From Acholeplasma equirhinis (GTDB taxonomy: Bacteria > Bacillota_I > Bacilli_A > Acholeplasmatales > Acholeplasmataceae), in assembly GCF_017052655.1 (NCBI RefSeq), contig NZ_JAFIDC010000001.1, positions 1 through 64,000 on the forward strand: DNA of 64,000 bases, given 5' to 3'. How positions within the stretch are numbered: the first letter of the stretch is position 1; each line of letters begins with the position of its first letter. Below the pieces are notes generated by a model. The model saw nothing but the letters and a program-made list of their open reading frames with translations, did no database searches and was not told the origin of the DNA. The position numbers and the translations under genes were made by a program. This document shows positions 35,343 through 43,927 of this stretch, in pieces.

Positions 35343-36528
35343 AGCACAGGATCTCTCAGGTAAGCAATTTAAAGGTGAAACGGATGCTTTCGATGAGAAT
35401 GACTTAAAGGTTAAACTCAAGAAACAAAATCTACATTTAGTTGACTTTAAATTGAAAGTGAATAAAGGACCAAATATGTTCTTACAAGTGAGTTCAACTC
35501 CTTCTAAAAATGAAGTTGTTTTATTCATTCGTCAATTATCTATTATGGTTTCTGCAGGTATTTCTGTTGAAGATGCAGTTAAGACAATTAACAATCAAAC
35601 AAAATCTGGTGCATTAAAAAACATTTTAATTAAAGTTGAAGAAGAACTATATAAAGGCTCACTGTTTAGTGAAGCACTTGCTAAGTTTCCAAAAGTTTTC
35701 CCAGCCTACTTTAGAAATATGATTTATATTGGTGAGGTTTCAGGTCAATTACCTAAAGTATTAATTAAAGCAGCTGACTTTTATGAAAGAGATGCTAAGT
35801 TAAAAAGAAAAGCATCCACTGCAATTGTCTATCCAGCTTTCTTATTTGTTGCCATAATTGCAGTATTTATATTCTTAATTACATTTATCGTTCCATCATT
35901 TGAAACAACACTTACGCAAATGAATGCGGAACTCCCTGCAATCACACGATTTGTTCTGGACTTATCTCATTTCTTAACAAGAAACTGGGTTTATTTATTA
36001 GGTGGATTTATTATCCTAATAGCATTGATCTTCATATGGTTTAAAACTAAATCTGGTAAATACGTCAAAGACTGGCTAAAGTTAAATATACCAGTTATAA
36101 AGAAGGTAAATTTCTATTTAATAACAACTCGTTTTTCTAAGGGTTTATCTGTGTTAGTTTCCAGTGGATTAAACGTCATGGATTCAATTGGTATTATTGG
36201 TAAATTAATGGATAATGTTGTCTTTGAAGCCAAATTCCAATATGTTATTGATGAAATTAAACGTGGTAAAAAGATTCACCGTTCAATTGAACATATATCA
36301 TTTTTCCCACCAATGTTAATTGAAATGATTAACGTTGGTGAATCAACAGGTAACTTAGATGAAGTTCTAGATATTACATCTCTTTATTATGATGAAGTAC
36401 TAGAAACAACAATCAGTAAGGCAACTCAACTGTTAGAACCAACGATGGTTGTATTTGCTGGTGGTTTAGTTGGATTTGTTATTCTATCGATCTTCTTACC
36501 AATGATTTCAATGATGAGTAGTATTTAA
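35323..36528 (+). CDS. Pilus/secretion inner-membrane platform protein (GspF/PilC/ComGB)
   Basis: A 401-aa protein with two T2SSF domains, each about 120 residues: the first begins FIRQLSIMVSAGISVEDAV, the second FSKGLSVLVSSGLNVMDSI. Three membrane helices lie near residues 170-190, 220-240 and 370-395. The ATG at 35323 has AGGAGG 8 bases upstream and lies inside the peptidase gene. It is the platform on which the ATPase works. Confidence 0.93.
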   Translation: MPYYTYKAQDLSGKQFKGETDAFDENDLKVKLKKQNLHLVDFKLKVNKGPNMFLQVSSTPSKNEVVLFIRQLSIMVSAGISVEDAVKTINNQTKSGALKNILIKVEEELYKGSLFSEALAKFPKVFPAYFRNMIYIGEVSGQLPKVLIKAADFYERDAKLKRKASTAIVYPAFLFVAIIAVFIFLITFIVPSFETTLTQMNAELPAITRFVLDLSHFLTRNWVYLLGGFIILIALIFIWFKTKSGKYVKDWLKLNIPVIKKVNFYLITTRFSKGLSVLVSSGLNVMDSIGIIGKLMDNVVFEAKFQYVIDEIKRGKKIHRSIEHISFFPPMLIEMINVGESTGNLDEVLDITSLYYDEVLETTISKATQLLEPTMVVFAGGLVGFVILSIFLPMISMMSSI

Positions 36529-36540
36529 GGTGGTGACTAT

Positions 36541-38205
36541 ATGTATATAAATGAAGTATTTTATCAATTCTTAATCGAAAAGAATCCAAAAGCTGATCAA
36601 GTAAAACTTAAAAATTTACTAGCTGAAGCAAATGCTAAAGTTGCATACCTTTATCAATATCTCATAAACCAAAAGGTTTATAGAGAAGATGAAATGTATG
36701 AACTATTAAGTGTCTTTTATCAACTACCCTTAAGTGAGGTTGGCTCTTTATCTATTGAAGATGCAGTAATCTCTGCTGCACCACTTTATTTCTTAAAAGA
36801 ATTAAATATTTTACCGTTTAAGAATAAAGACGGTAAATTATCAACTGCTCTTTCAGAACCGCATAATCTAGTAAAAACAAACCAATTAAAAGCTTATTAC
36901 AATTTACCTCTAGAGATTGTACTAGTCACACCAACAAACTTAACAACACTCTTTGAGTACATTGAAAATAAACAACGTAAAAAAGAAGTGTTAGGTAGTG
37001 AAGTTTCAAAAGAAGTTAAGGATGATGAAATTGATGAAATCATTCTTGCAAACTCACCTGCGGTAAAACTTGCAGATTCTCTATTAAGAGAAGCTGTTGC
37101 ATCTAATGTTTCAGATATCCATATTGAACCATTTGAAGAGTATGTCACTGTCAGATTTAGAATCGATGGTCACTTGGTTGAAAATACGAAACTACCTAAA
37201 CCAATCTTTCAACAACTGCTTGCAAGATTTAAAATTATTGCAAACCTAAATATTGCAGAACGACGCATTCCACAAGATGGTAAACTTCAATTAACTATTA
37301 ATGAGAAAGATTTTGATTTCCGTATTTCAACAATTCCAACCATTCATGGAGAAAAGATTGTTATCCGTGTTTATAACATGGAGATGAATAGTTTATCACT
37401 TGAATCCTTAGGCTTCTTTAAAGACCAATTTGAATCAGTTAAACGCATGATTGAAAAACCATACGGCATTGTTTTAGTTACAGGACCAACAGGTTCTGGT
37501 AAAACAACAACACTCTATTCATTCTTAAAAGAATTAAATAGAGAAGATGTCAACATTACAACAGTTGAAGATCCTGTTGAAAACCAATTAAAAGGCATTA
37601 ACCAAATCCAAATTAATCCAAAGGCTAATTTAACGTTTTCTAGTGCCTTACGAGCGATATTACGTCAAGACCCTAACATTATCATGATCGGGGAGATTCG
37701 TGATGAAGAAACTGCACAAATGGCTATTCGTGCAGCAATCACAGGACACTTAGTCTTTTCAACACTACATACAAACGATGCAGTTGGTGCCATCACACGT
37801 TTAATGGATATGGGTGTTCCAAGATATTTACTAGCAGACGCAATCAGTGGAGCGATTGCTCAACGCCTTGCAAGAAAACTTTGTCCACATTGTAAAGAAA
37901 AGGTTAAGGTTACTGCAGGAGAAGCAGAACGTCTTGGCGTAAGTAAATATACTTATATTTATAAACCTATTGGATGTAGTGAATGTTTCAATACGGGTTA
38001 TAGAGGTCGTAAAGCTGTCTTTGAAGTTATTAATTTTGATAACAAATTAAAGAAATTAATTGAAAACCAGGATGTTAATACAGAAGACATTAGAGAAAAT
38101 GTTATTAACTCTAAAGTTACATTCTTAAAAGATAACTTTAAACAATTAGTTATTGATGGAGTAACAAGTATTGAAGAATATGATTCATTAGTAAATTATG
38201 ATTAA
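36541..38205 (+). CDS. Pilus assembly ATPase (GspE/PilB type)
   Basis: A 554-aa hexameric extension ATPase. An N-terminal MshEN-like domain precedes the core with Walker A GPTGSGKTTTLYSF near 314, the Asp box, Walker B IIMIGEIRDEE near 380 and the His box FSTLHTND. A tetracysteine zinc site is made by CPHC near 447 and CSECFNTGY near 478. The presence of the N-terminal domain makes it more like PilB/GspE than the shorter ComGA. There is no PilT gene in the window, so retraction, if any, needs another ATPase. Confidence 0.94.
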   Translation: MYINEVFYQFLIEKNPKADQVKLKNLLAEANAKVAYLYQYLINQKVYREDEMYELLSVFYQLPLSEVGSLSIEDAVISAAPLYFLKELNILPFKNKDGKLSTALSEPHNLVKTNQLKAYYNLPLEIVLVTPTNLTTLFEYIENKQRKKEVLGSEVSKEVKDDEIDEIILANSPAVKLADSLLREAVASNVSDIHIEPFEEYVTVRFRIDGHLVENTKLPKPIFQQLLARFKIIANLNIAERRIPQDGKLQLTINEKDFDFRISTIPTIHGEKIVIRVYNMEMNSLSLESLGFFKDQFESVKRMIEKPYGIVLVTGPTGSGKTTTLYSFLKELNREDVNITTVEDPVENQLKGINQIQINPKANLTFSSALRAILRQDPNIIMIGEIRDEETAQMAIRAAITGHLVFSTLHTNDAVGAITRLMDMGVPRYLLADAISGAIAQRLARKLCPHCKEKVKVTAGEAERLGVSKYTYIYKPIGCSECFNTGYRGRKAVFEVINFDNKLKKLIENQDVNTEDIRENVINSKVTFLKDNFKQLVIDGVTSIEEYDSLVNYD

Positions 38206-38210
38206 AGATA

Positions 38211-38237
38211 AATCCCCACTTTAAATGGGGATTTTTT
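38211..38237 (+). terminator. Intrinsic terminator of pilus operon
   Basis: AATCCCCA pairs with TGGGGATT around CTTTAAA, followed by a run of T residues. Confidence 0.93.
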
Positions 38238-38301
38238 GTTTTTAATTGAGTAAACCTAATTTGGTAGAAAATAGTAAATTAAATCAAATTTGGTTTAATA
38301 C

Positions 38302-39201
38302 TTATTGTGTAATCAATTGATTATAGATTGTAATCATTCTTTTTAATTCATTAATATAAGAGAAGTCTTTGTGGAAGTAGATATTGATTTGTCTTGTCAT
38401 ATCTATTCCATCGATATTGATCAGTTTAAATCTGTTTTTCTTTATTTCACGAATACATGATTTTCTTGCAAGAATAGAAGTGCCAAAATTATCTCTTACT
38501 AAGTCTTTAATAACTTCAACGTTATCAAGTTCCAGGATAACGTTGAAATCACTGATTTCCATAAATTTAGTTTTTAAATGAGATTCAAATAATAATCTTG
38601 TATCAGATGTCTTAGATCTTAAGATAAGTTTTTCTTTGGATAGTTTTTGAAGTGATACACTTTCTTCTTTAGATAATGGATTATCATTAGCAACAGCAAC
38701 AGCTAATGAATCATTATCTAAAGTAATGAAATCAAAGTTCTTATCGTTAATATTACCGGTAATAATAATTAAATCGACCTCATAAGTTTTCATCTTTTGA
38801 TACAGGTTTTTAACTGAGTCAGATATCAATCTGACATGGAATGCATTATTTTCGGCTGTATATTGTGCAATAGCTTTCGCAATAATATTGGATTCTAATG
38901 TGTGTGTCACACCAACGGTTAAAGTTTGTTGGAAATTGACATTCTTCTTCATCCCATCAAATGTTGATTGTAGATTTAACGTCAATTGATCAATTCTTTT
39001 AGCATAACGAAGTAGGAGTTCACCTTCTGGTGTTAACTCCAACTTCTTTTTTCTTTTATCAAAAATTGTAATTCTAAAGTCTTGTTCGAGCGATTTAATT
39101 TGTTGGCTAACGGCAGGTTGGGTTAAAGCTAAAATATCTGAGGCTTTTGTAAAACTACCCTCTTCACATACAGCAATTAAAGTTTTTAATTTAATATCCA
39201 T
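38302..39201 (-). CDS. LysR-family transcriptional regulator
   Basis: A 299-aa LTTR of standard length. The winged HTH occupies residues 4-60 (CEEGSFTKASDILALTQPAVSQQIKSLE). The C-terminal effector domain follows with the usual Rossmann-like halves. It is transcribed divergently from the 39387-41349 pair, and a perfect ATAAG-N5-CTTAT box lies between them, so it likely controls itself and may control the antiporter unit. The effector is unknown. Confidence 0.92.
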   Translation of the reverse strand: MDIKLKTLIAVCEEGSFTKASDILALTQPAVSQQIKSLEQDFRITIFDKRKKKLELTPEGELLLRYAKRIDQLTLNLQSTFDGMKKNVNFQQTLTVGVTHTLESNIIAKAIAQYTAENNAFHVRLISDSVKNLYQKMKTYEVDLIIITGNINDKNFDFITLDNDSLAVAVANDNPLSKEESVSLQKLSKEKLILRSKTSDTRLLFESHLKTKFMEISDFNVILELDNVEVIKDLVRDNFGTSILARKSCIREIKKNRFKLINIDGIDMTRQINIYFHKDFSYINELKRMITIYNQLITQ

Positions 39202-39218
39202 AGGAGTTCCTTTCTACT

Positions 39219-39233
39219 ATAAGAAAAACTTAT
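39219..39233. promoter_or_regulatory. LysR-type operator box
   Basis: ATAAGAAAAACTTAT is a perfect 5-bp dyad with a 5-base spacer, the T-N11-A form preferred by many LysR regulators (CbbR/CysL-like). It lies 18 bases before the LysR start codon. Confidence 0.65.
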
Positions 39234-39254
39234 ATATAGCAAATAAAACATTAT

Positions 39255-39283
39255 TTTACTTTATTATACAACGGGTTTATAAT
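39255..39283 (+). promoter_or_regulatory. Promoter of antiporter operon
   Basis: TTTACT at 39255-39260 and TATAAT at 39278-39283 are 17 bases apart. The predicted start near 39290 leaves a leader of about 97 bases. Confidence 0.6.
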
Positions 39284-39322
39284 GTTGTCATGATAAAGGT
39301 AAAAAATATTTTAGAAGGCACC

Positions 39323-39378
39323 TAGATTAAGGTTTTAACCCCACATTTTAATGAAATTACCTTATCTAAAGTGGGAGG
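39323..39378 (+). promoter_or_regulatory. Candidate pseudoknot that sequesters the ribosome binding site
   Basis: TAGATTAAGGT (39323-39333) can pair with ACCTTATCTA (39359-39368). CCCAC (39340-39344), inside that loop, can pair with GTGGG (39371-39375), which is part of the ribosome binding site GTGGGAGG. Together they make an H-type pseudoknot of the kind seen in small translational riboswitches. I cannot match it to a known class. Confidence 0.45.
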
Positions 39379-39386
39379 TAACCATT

Positions 39387-39929
39387 ATGAGAAAGATCAT
39401 AATAGAAAGTCAACATGAATTTAATTTAACTGCATATCCAGAATTCCTTTTTTTATTAAAGAATAGTGCAAAACAAATAGAAAATGGGAAAAAAGATCAT
39501 TTGTTTTATGAACTTTTTGAAATGACTTTAAATATTAACGGGGATGATTTAAGAATCGAGATTGATGAAAAGAAGAATGATTCAGAGTTATTAAAAACTT
39601 TATCTACATATATTTACTTACATGGCAGTATGGAAGTTACGTATAAAACTAAAAATCATCATGGATTCTTAAGTTTATTTGAAAAGAAAAATGAAGTTAC
39701 AACAGAAGTTAAATTTATTGAACTTTATAAGTTTATGAAGAAGTTACCAGATAATTTACTTTATGAACACAGATTAAGAGAAATCATTTTGAAATATTTA
39801 AATGCAGTTGAAATTAATGATGAACAATTAGTTAATCTATTTGAAATCATGTATGCTGCAAGATTCTTTGATTTAAACAGAACAAACTTAGAAGACATGG
39901 AAGTCTTTAAACTTATATTAAATTGCTAA
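39387..39929 (+). CDS. Hypothetical protein upstream of CPA2 antiporter
   Basis: A 180-aa soluble protein. The ATG at 39387 has GGGAGG 8 bases upstream. An in-frame ATG at 39351 lies inside the leader structure. It is rich in Glu, Lys and Leu, appears alpha-helical in its second half, and has no recognisable domain. It is 16 bases from the antiporter gene, so the two form an operon. A regulatory or assembly role for the transporter is possible but unsupported by motif. Confidence 0.68.
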   Translation: MRKIIIESQHEFNLTAYPEFLFLLKNSAKQIENGKKDHLFYELFEMTLNINGDDLRIEIDEKKNDSELLKTLSTYIYLHGSMEVTYKTKNHHGFLSLFEKKNEVTTEVKFIELYKFMKKLPDNLLYEHRLREIILKYLNAVEINDEQLVNLFEIMYAARFFDLNRTNLEDMEVFKLILNC

Positions 39930-39945
39930 GAGAGGGTAAGCACTT

Positions 39946-41349
39946 ATGAACATCTACGAATTACTAGGCGTTGAATCTTCAGTCGCCATTACAATTATAT
40001 CTATCGGTCTTATGTTATTCTTAGGTTTCTTAATGACTAGAGTCACTAAGAAACTTAGACTTCCAAATGTCACTGCATATATCGTCACTGGGATTTTAAT
40101 TGGACCTTATGTCTTAAACCTGATTCCAAGAGAAGTTGTTACTGGAATGGACTTCCTTGCAGATATTGCGCTTGCATTCATTGCATTCTCAACGGGTGAA
40201 TTCTTCAAATTCGCAGTCTTGAAAAAGAATGGAATGAAAGTTGTGATTATTACTTTATTTGAGTCATTACTCGCAAGTATCTTAATCTTTGTTGTAACAT
40301 TCTTTTTCTTAAAAATGAATTTAGCATTCTCAATCGTACTTGCAGCACTTGCAGCTGCAACAGCACCTGCATCAACAGTTATGACAATTCGTCAAACTGG
40401 TGCTAAAGGAGACTTCGTTGATACTTTAATTCAAGTTGTTGCACTGGATGATGTTGTTGGACTTGTTGCGTATTCAATTGCAATCTCAATCGCAGTAGCA
40501 AGCCAAAGTGGAGGGGCTATCTCAATTGTTGAAATTGGGTTACCAATCCTACAAAATCTTGCAATGGTCGTTGTTGGTGGATTATTTGGATATATCCTCA
40601 AATTCTTATTAACATCAAAAAGAAGTAAAGATAATAAATTAATTATTACACTTGCATTTATCTTCCTATTCTGTGGTATTGCAGCAATCTTTGATATTTC
40701 ACCACTTTTAGGTTGTATGGCAATGGGTACTGTATATATTAATGTTACAGATGATGATAAACTCTTTAAAACAATGAATTACTTTGCACCACCAATTCTC
40801 TTACTATTCTTTGTAAGATCTGGTGTAAACTTTAATTTAAGTGCTTTAGTAAATACATCAACATTTGCAGGTACTGTTCCATTAATTGTTATTGGTATTG
40901 TATACTTTATTGTTAGAATTATAGGTAAATACTTTGGAGCTTATACTGGAGCTGCAATTGCTGGTAAGTCTAAAGAAGTTAAAAACTATTTAGGCTTAGG
41001 ATTAATTCCACAAGCAGGGGTAGCAATTGGGCTTGCTGCACTTGGTGCACGTGTCCTTGGAGGAGAACAAGGTCAAGCACTTGAAACAATCATTCTTGCA
41101 TCTTCAGTTCTTTATGAACTCATTGGACCAGCTTGTGCTAAGTTATCACTTTATCTATCTCGTTCATATCATAGAGAAGAAAGACTTAAAGAACAAGTTG
41201 CATCAGCACCACTAACTAATCCACTTGGTGAAACTAAACAAAATGAATTAGCATTCACTGAAGCTGCAATTGAGCACCAAGAAGTAGCACCAGTTAAACT
41301 TGATAATGATTCAAAAATACCACTTGAAGAAGTAGAAGTAAAATCTTAA
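39946..41349 (+). CDS. CPA2-family Na+(K+)/H+ antiporter
   Basis: A 467-aa membrane protein with about 12 helices. Typical CPA2 sequences are LPNVTAYIVTGILIGPYVL at the start, FSTGEFF, AAATAPASTVMTIRQTGAKG, and LDDVVGLVAYS, which carries the ion-binding Asp pair. The C-terminal tail of about 60 residues is acidic and soluble, without a TrkA-N domain. It exchanges protons for Na+ or K+. A paralogue lies at 57835, on the other side of the island. A terminator follows at once. Confidence 0.9.
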   Translation: MNIYELLGVESSVAITIISIGLMLFLGFLMTRVTKKLRLPNVTAYIVTGILIGPYVLNLIPREVVTGMDFLADIALAFIAFSTGEFFKFAVLKKNGMKVVIITLFESLLASILIFVVTFFFLKMNLAFSIVLAALAAATAPASTVMTIRQTGAKGDFVDTLIQVVALDDVVGLVAYSIAISIAVASQSGGAISIVEIGLPILQNLAMVVVGGLFGYILKFLLTSKRSKDNKLIITLAFIFLFCGIAAIFDISPLLGCMAMGTVYINVTDDDKLFKTMNYFAPPILLLFFVRSGVNFNLSALVNTSTFAGTVPLIVIGIVYFIVRIIGKYFGAYTGAAIAGKSKEVKNYLGLGLIPQAGVAIGLAALGARVLGGEQGQALETIILASSVLYELIGPACAKLSLYLSRSYHREERLKEQVASAPLTNPLGETKQNELAFTEAAIEHQEVAPVKLDNDSKIPLEEVEVKS

Positions 41350-41354
41350 AAGAG

Positions 41355-41377
41355 GGAAGCAATTGCTTCCTTTTTTT
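41355..41377 (+). terminator. Intrinsic terminator after first antiporter
   Basis: GGAAGCAATTGCTTCC is a perfect palindrome and is followed by seven T residues. Confidence 0.93.
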
Positions 41378-41395
41378 GTGGTATAAATGAATTTT

Positions 41396-41431
41396 TACGC
41401 ACGCGCGCGTATTACACGGAAAACGACCGTT
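41396..41431. other. CpG-rich palindrome at island edge
   Basis: TACGCACGCGCGCGTATTAC contains the perfect palindrome ACGCGCGCGT (41401-41410). It is followed by a small hairpin, ACGG with CCGT, and a TTTTT run. Such CpG density is striking in this AT-rich sequence. It may be a binding site or a boundary mark. Function unknown. Confidence 0.4.
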
Positions 41432-41503
41432 TTTGTCTAAAAACACGACATTTTAAAACATGGTTTGATATAATTTAGACATAATATAAACGGAGGGGAT
41501 AAC

Positions 41504-42157
41504 GTGTATATAGATTGTTTCAAAGAAGCGTATGAAAGAGAGTATTTGTTTAGAACCTTCAAAGATGATCCGTATGATGAAGATGATTATGAATTCGGAA
41601 ATATTCTGAGATACATAAACAAGACTTATAAAATCTCCACAATACAACTTGCAAATCGACTGAACATCTCGAGACAAACTCTACATAATTACTATAATAG
41701 ATCGACAATGGAACTTCCAAAAATCATCAAAGATAAAATTATTGTTCTATATGGTTGTGACTCATTTGATGATTATCTGAAAATAGAGTTTGTAAATAGT
41801 ATTAAACAATTGATCATAGATGATTTGGATGATAAAGTTCAATCAGAGGATCAGTTTAAAAAAATTAAAGATGAATTGAAATATTATTTTCAAATAACAA
41901 AAAGCACTTATGGATATCGAATTAGTTTAAAAAACCAATTTGATTCGAGTAGAAGATGGAAAAGAGTAAAACTTAATTTAGATAATAAGCAAATCTTTGA
42001 TCTTGAAAAACACATAATAGCAAATGAATTCTTAATAAACAATTCAAATGAGTATCTTTTAAAACTATTTAATCAACTAGATAAATTGGAACCTAATAGT
42101 CAACGTCTCTTAAATTACATTTCACGACTCAATAAAGAGGTGAATAATGGTGATTGA
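41504..42157 (+). CDS. HTH DNA-binding protein, first gene of the island
   Basis: A 217-aa protein that starts at GTG with GGAGGGG 6-7 bases upstream and a TGATATAAT extended -10 at 41467. A helix-turn-helix is visible near residues 42-66 (ISTIQLANRLNISRQTLHNYY), of the XRE or homeodomain-like kind. The rest is helical and charged. It overlaps the nuclease gene by 11 bases. It may be the regulator or the DNA-recognition part of the cassette that follows. Confidence 0.72.
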   Translation: MYIDCFKEAYEREYLFRTFKDDPYDEDDYEFGNILRYINKTYKISTIQLANRLNISRQTLHNYYNRSTMELPKIIKDKIIVLYGCDSFDDYLKIEFVNSIKQLIIDDLDDKVQSEDQFKKIKDELKYYFQITKSTYGYRISLKNQFDSSRRWKRVKLNLDNKQIFDLEKHIIANEFLINNSNEYLLKLFNQLDKLEPNSQRLLNYISRLNKEVNNGD

Positions 42158-43109
42158 TGATTCAAGATTAGAAGTTAATCTTTTGAAATTATTAGATGAT
42201 TTTGAACGTTTAGGTGAGAAGGCATATTTTAAGTCAATTAGAACTGTACTTAGAGGTGGACGAGGTGAGAGGGCAGACCTTTTCTTGCAATCTAGAGCAT
42301 TTAACCAAGCACCATCAATCACAGCTTATGAACTAGAAGATTTACTGAATAGACTATTTTATCAAAAAAAGATAATTATACTTAAAAATGAATCAAATGG
42401 TAGGCTTTATTATAGACGAACGCATCCTGACCATATTGATGGATTAATTTGTTTTGATCAATTACTAGGTATCAACACTAAACCATATGATCAAATTGAT
42501 GAAACTCTCTTCAAAGGACTTCCAATGAGAGGTTTAGAATCATCAACTGTGACATCCAACAAGCAGTTCATCGATTGCAATACACTTTTAGGCGTTGAGA
42601 CGATTTTTACAGAGTCTGAACTTGAAAAAGAATTCATTCAAGAAATTTCTAAGATTCAATATGCAATTCGTATTAAAGAGCAGCCTAGAACAATAGCATA
42701 TACTTCAAACGGTAGAATTTACACACCAGATTTCTTAATTCAAACTTATCAAAATAGGTTAGTGTATGTTGAGGTTAAAGCATACAATGAAATGACCGTA
42801 TACAAAAACTTATTAAAACTTGAAGAATTAAAAGAACAAACTATACTTGAAGATGCCGGAGTCGTCATGATTTCAAAATACAAGAATGAATGGATCAATT
42901 TAGAAGATATTAGATCCTTAACTATGAATCAAGAATTAGAAACTGAAGTATTAAAAAATCTTAATAAAAAAAACAAGTTCACTAAACAAGATTTAGATGC
43001 ATTAAAGGGGAAGATTGATTTCGAAGAGTTAGACATTCATAAAATAATTCTGCATCATAATCTTAAGCGCAATTTCGCATTCTACAAATTCGAGATAACA
43101 AAAATTTAG
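42147..43109 (+). CDS. TnsA-like PD-(D/E)XK endonuclease protein
   Basis: A 320-aa protein. A nuclease core is visible from about 165 to 260: a conserved Glu helix (LEKEFIQEI), then YTPDFLI near 191 (catalytic Asp), then VYVEVKAYN near 207 (the E-x-K pair). This order and spacing is like the TnsA N-terminal domain or homing-type nucleases of the PD-(D/E)XK superfamily. The first 90 residues look like a winged helix (LEDLLNRLFYQKKIIILK). There is no TnsB or TnsC nearby, so it is not part of a complete Tn7-type transposon. A defence role is inference. Confidence 0.68.
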   Translation: MVIDDSRLEVNLLKLLDDFERLGEKAYFKSIRTVLRGGRGERADLFLQSRAFNQAPSITAYELEDLLNRLFYQKKIIILKNESNGRLYYRRTHPDHIDGLICFDQLLGINTKPYDQIDETLFKGLPMRGLESSTVTSNKQFIDCNTLLGVETIFTESELEKEFIQEISKIQYAIRIKEQPRTIAYTSNGRIYTPDFLIQTYQNRLVYVEVKAYNEMTVYKNLLKLEELKEQTILEDAGVVMISKYKNEWINLEDIRSLTMNQELETEVLKNLNKKNKFTKQDLDALKGKIDFEELDIHKIILHHNLKRNFAFYKFEITKI

Positions 43110-43120
43110 GGAGGGATACC

Positions 43121-43912
43121 ATGGGGAAAGTATTCAATCTTAACATACCAAAAGACATGTATCATATTACTGACGAGTACATGTCAAAACAAAGAAACCT
43201 TAAGAGTGTAAATATCCATTCTAAGGTTAAAAAACTTGATCACGGTGCATTTTTTAATCAAACAAAACTTAAGAAGGTATATATTGAAGCAGGAAGTAAC
43301 ATTACTGTCATACCAGTTGGTTGTTTTGAAGGATGTACAGAATTAGAGAAAATAAAACTTCCTAACCAACTGATTACTATACAAAAGCATGCATTTAAGA
43401 ATTGTACATCAATTAAAGAACTGAGAATTCCAGATGAGGTCGTTTCGATTGATCCGAATGCATTTGATGGTTGGAAAGAAGATCAAGTCATTATCTCACC
43501 AATACAAATAAAACAACCAATAACTTGTAAAGCTCAAATCTACTATGACGAAGAAGAGTTCTTAGAACATAAGAAAGTCGTAAGAGATAAACATGGAATA
43601 AATTACTATTTAGTGACAGTAAAGTGCGGTCATGTTGGTAGAGATAAATATATGCCAATTACCTTTCCAGTGATGGCACATGATAGAAAACAAGCATCCG
43701 ATATTGCTAGAGTATTTCCAAGAGTTAAAAAAGATCACCCAGATGTTGTCATCAGTGCAGAATTAGTTACTGAAGAACAATACTATAAACAAGTTGAAGA
43801 AAATAATAAAGATCCATACCTACACATTAAAAGGAAGATGGACCAAAAGAAAATCATGGATTTAATTGAACATCGATTAGTGCTGGAAACAAATTATAAA
43901 AGAAGAAATTAA
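43121..43912 (+). CDS. Intracellular LRR_5 protein with a CGHVG-type C-terminal domain
   Basis: A 263-aa protein without a signal peptide. Residues about 20-125 are BspA-like LRR_5 repeats (KVKKLDHGAFFNQTKLKKV, LITIQKHAFKNCTSIKEL). These repeats are usually on secreted proteins, so a cytosolic one is odd. The second half is a compact domain starting YYLVTVKCGHVGRDKYMPI and containing ARVFPRVKKDHPDVVI. I do not know its function. The Cys-His pair and basic patch could suit nucleic-acid or metal binding. It sits 11 bases after the nuclease gene with its own GGGAGGG site, so it belongs to the same cassette. Confidence 0.68.
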   Translation: MGKVFNLNIPKDMYHITDEYMSKQRNLKSVNIHSKVKKLDHGAFFNQTKLKKVYIEAGSNITVIPVGCFEGCTELEKIKLPNQLITIQKHAFKNCTSIKELRIPDEVVSIDPNAFDGWKEDQVIISPIQIKQPITCKAQIYYDEEEFLEHKKVVRDKHGINYYLVTVKCGHVGRDKYMPITFPVMAHDRKQASDIARVFPRVKKDHPDVVISAELVTEEQYYKQVEENNKDPYLHIKRKMDQKKIMDLIEHRLVLETNYKRRN

Positions 43913-43927
43913 AAGGGGGATACGACT

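Noticed and set aside
42147-43109. Tn7-like transposon
   Set aside because: Only a TnsA-like nuclease domain is present; there is no TnsB, TnsC or TniQ and I could not see transposon ends.
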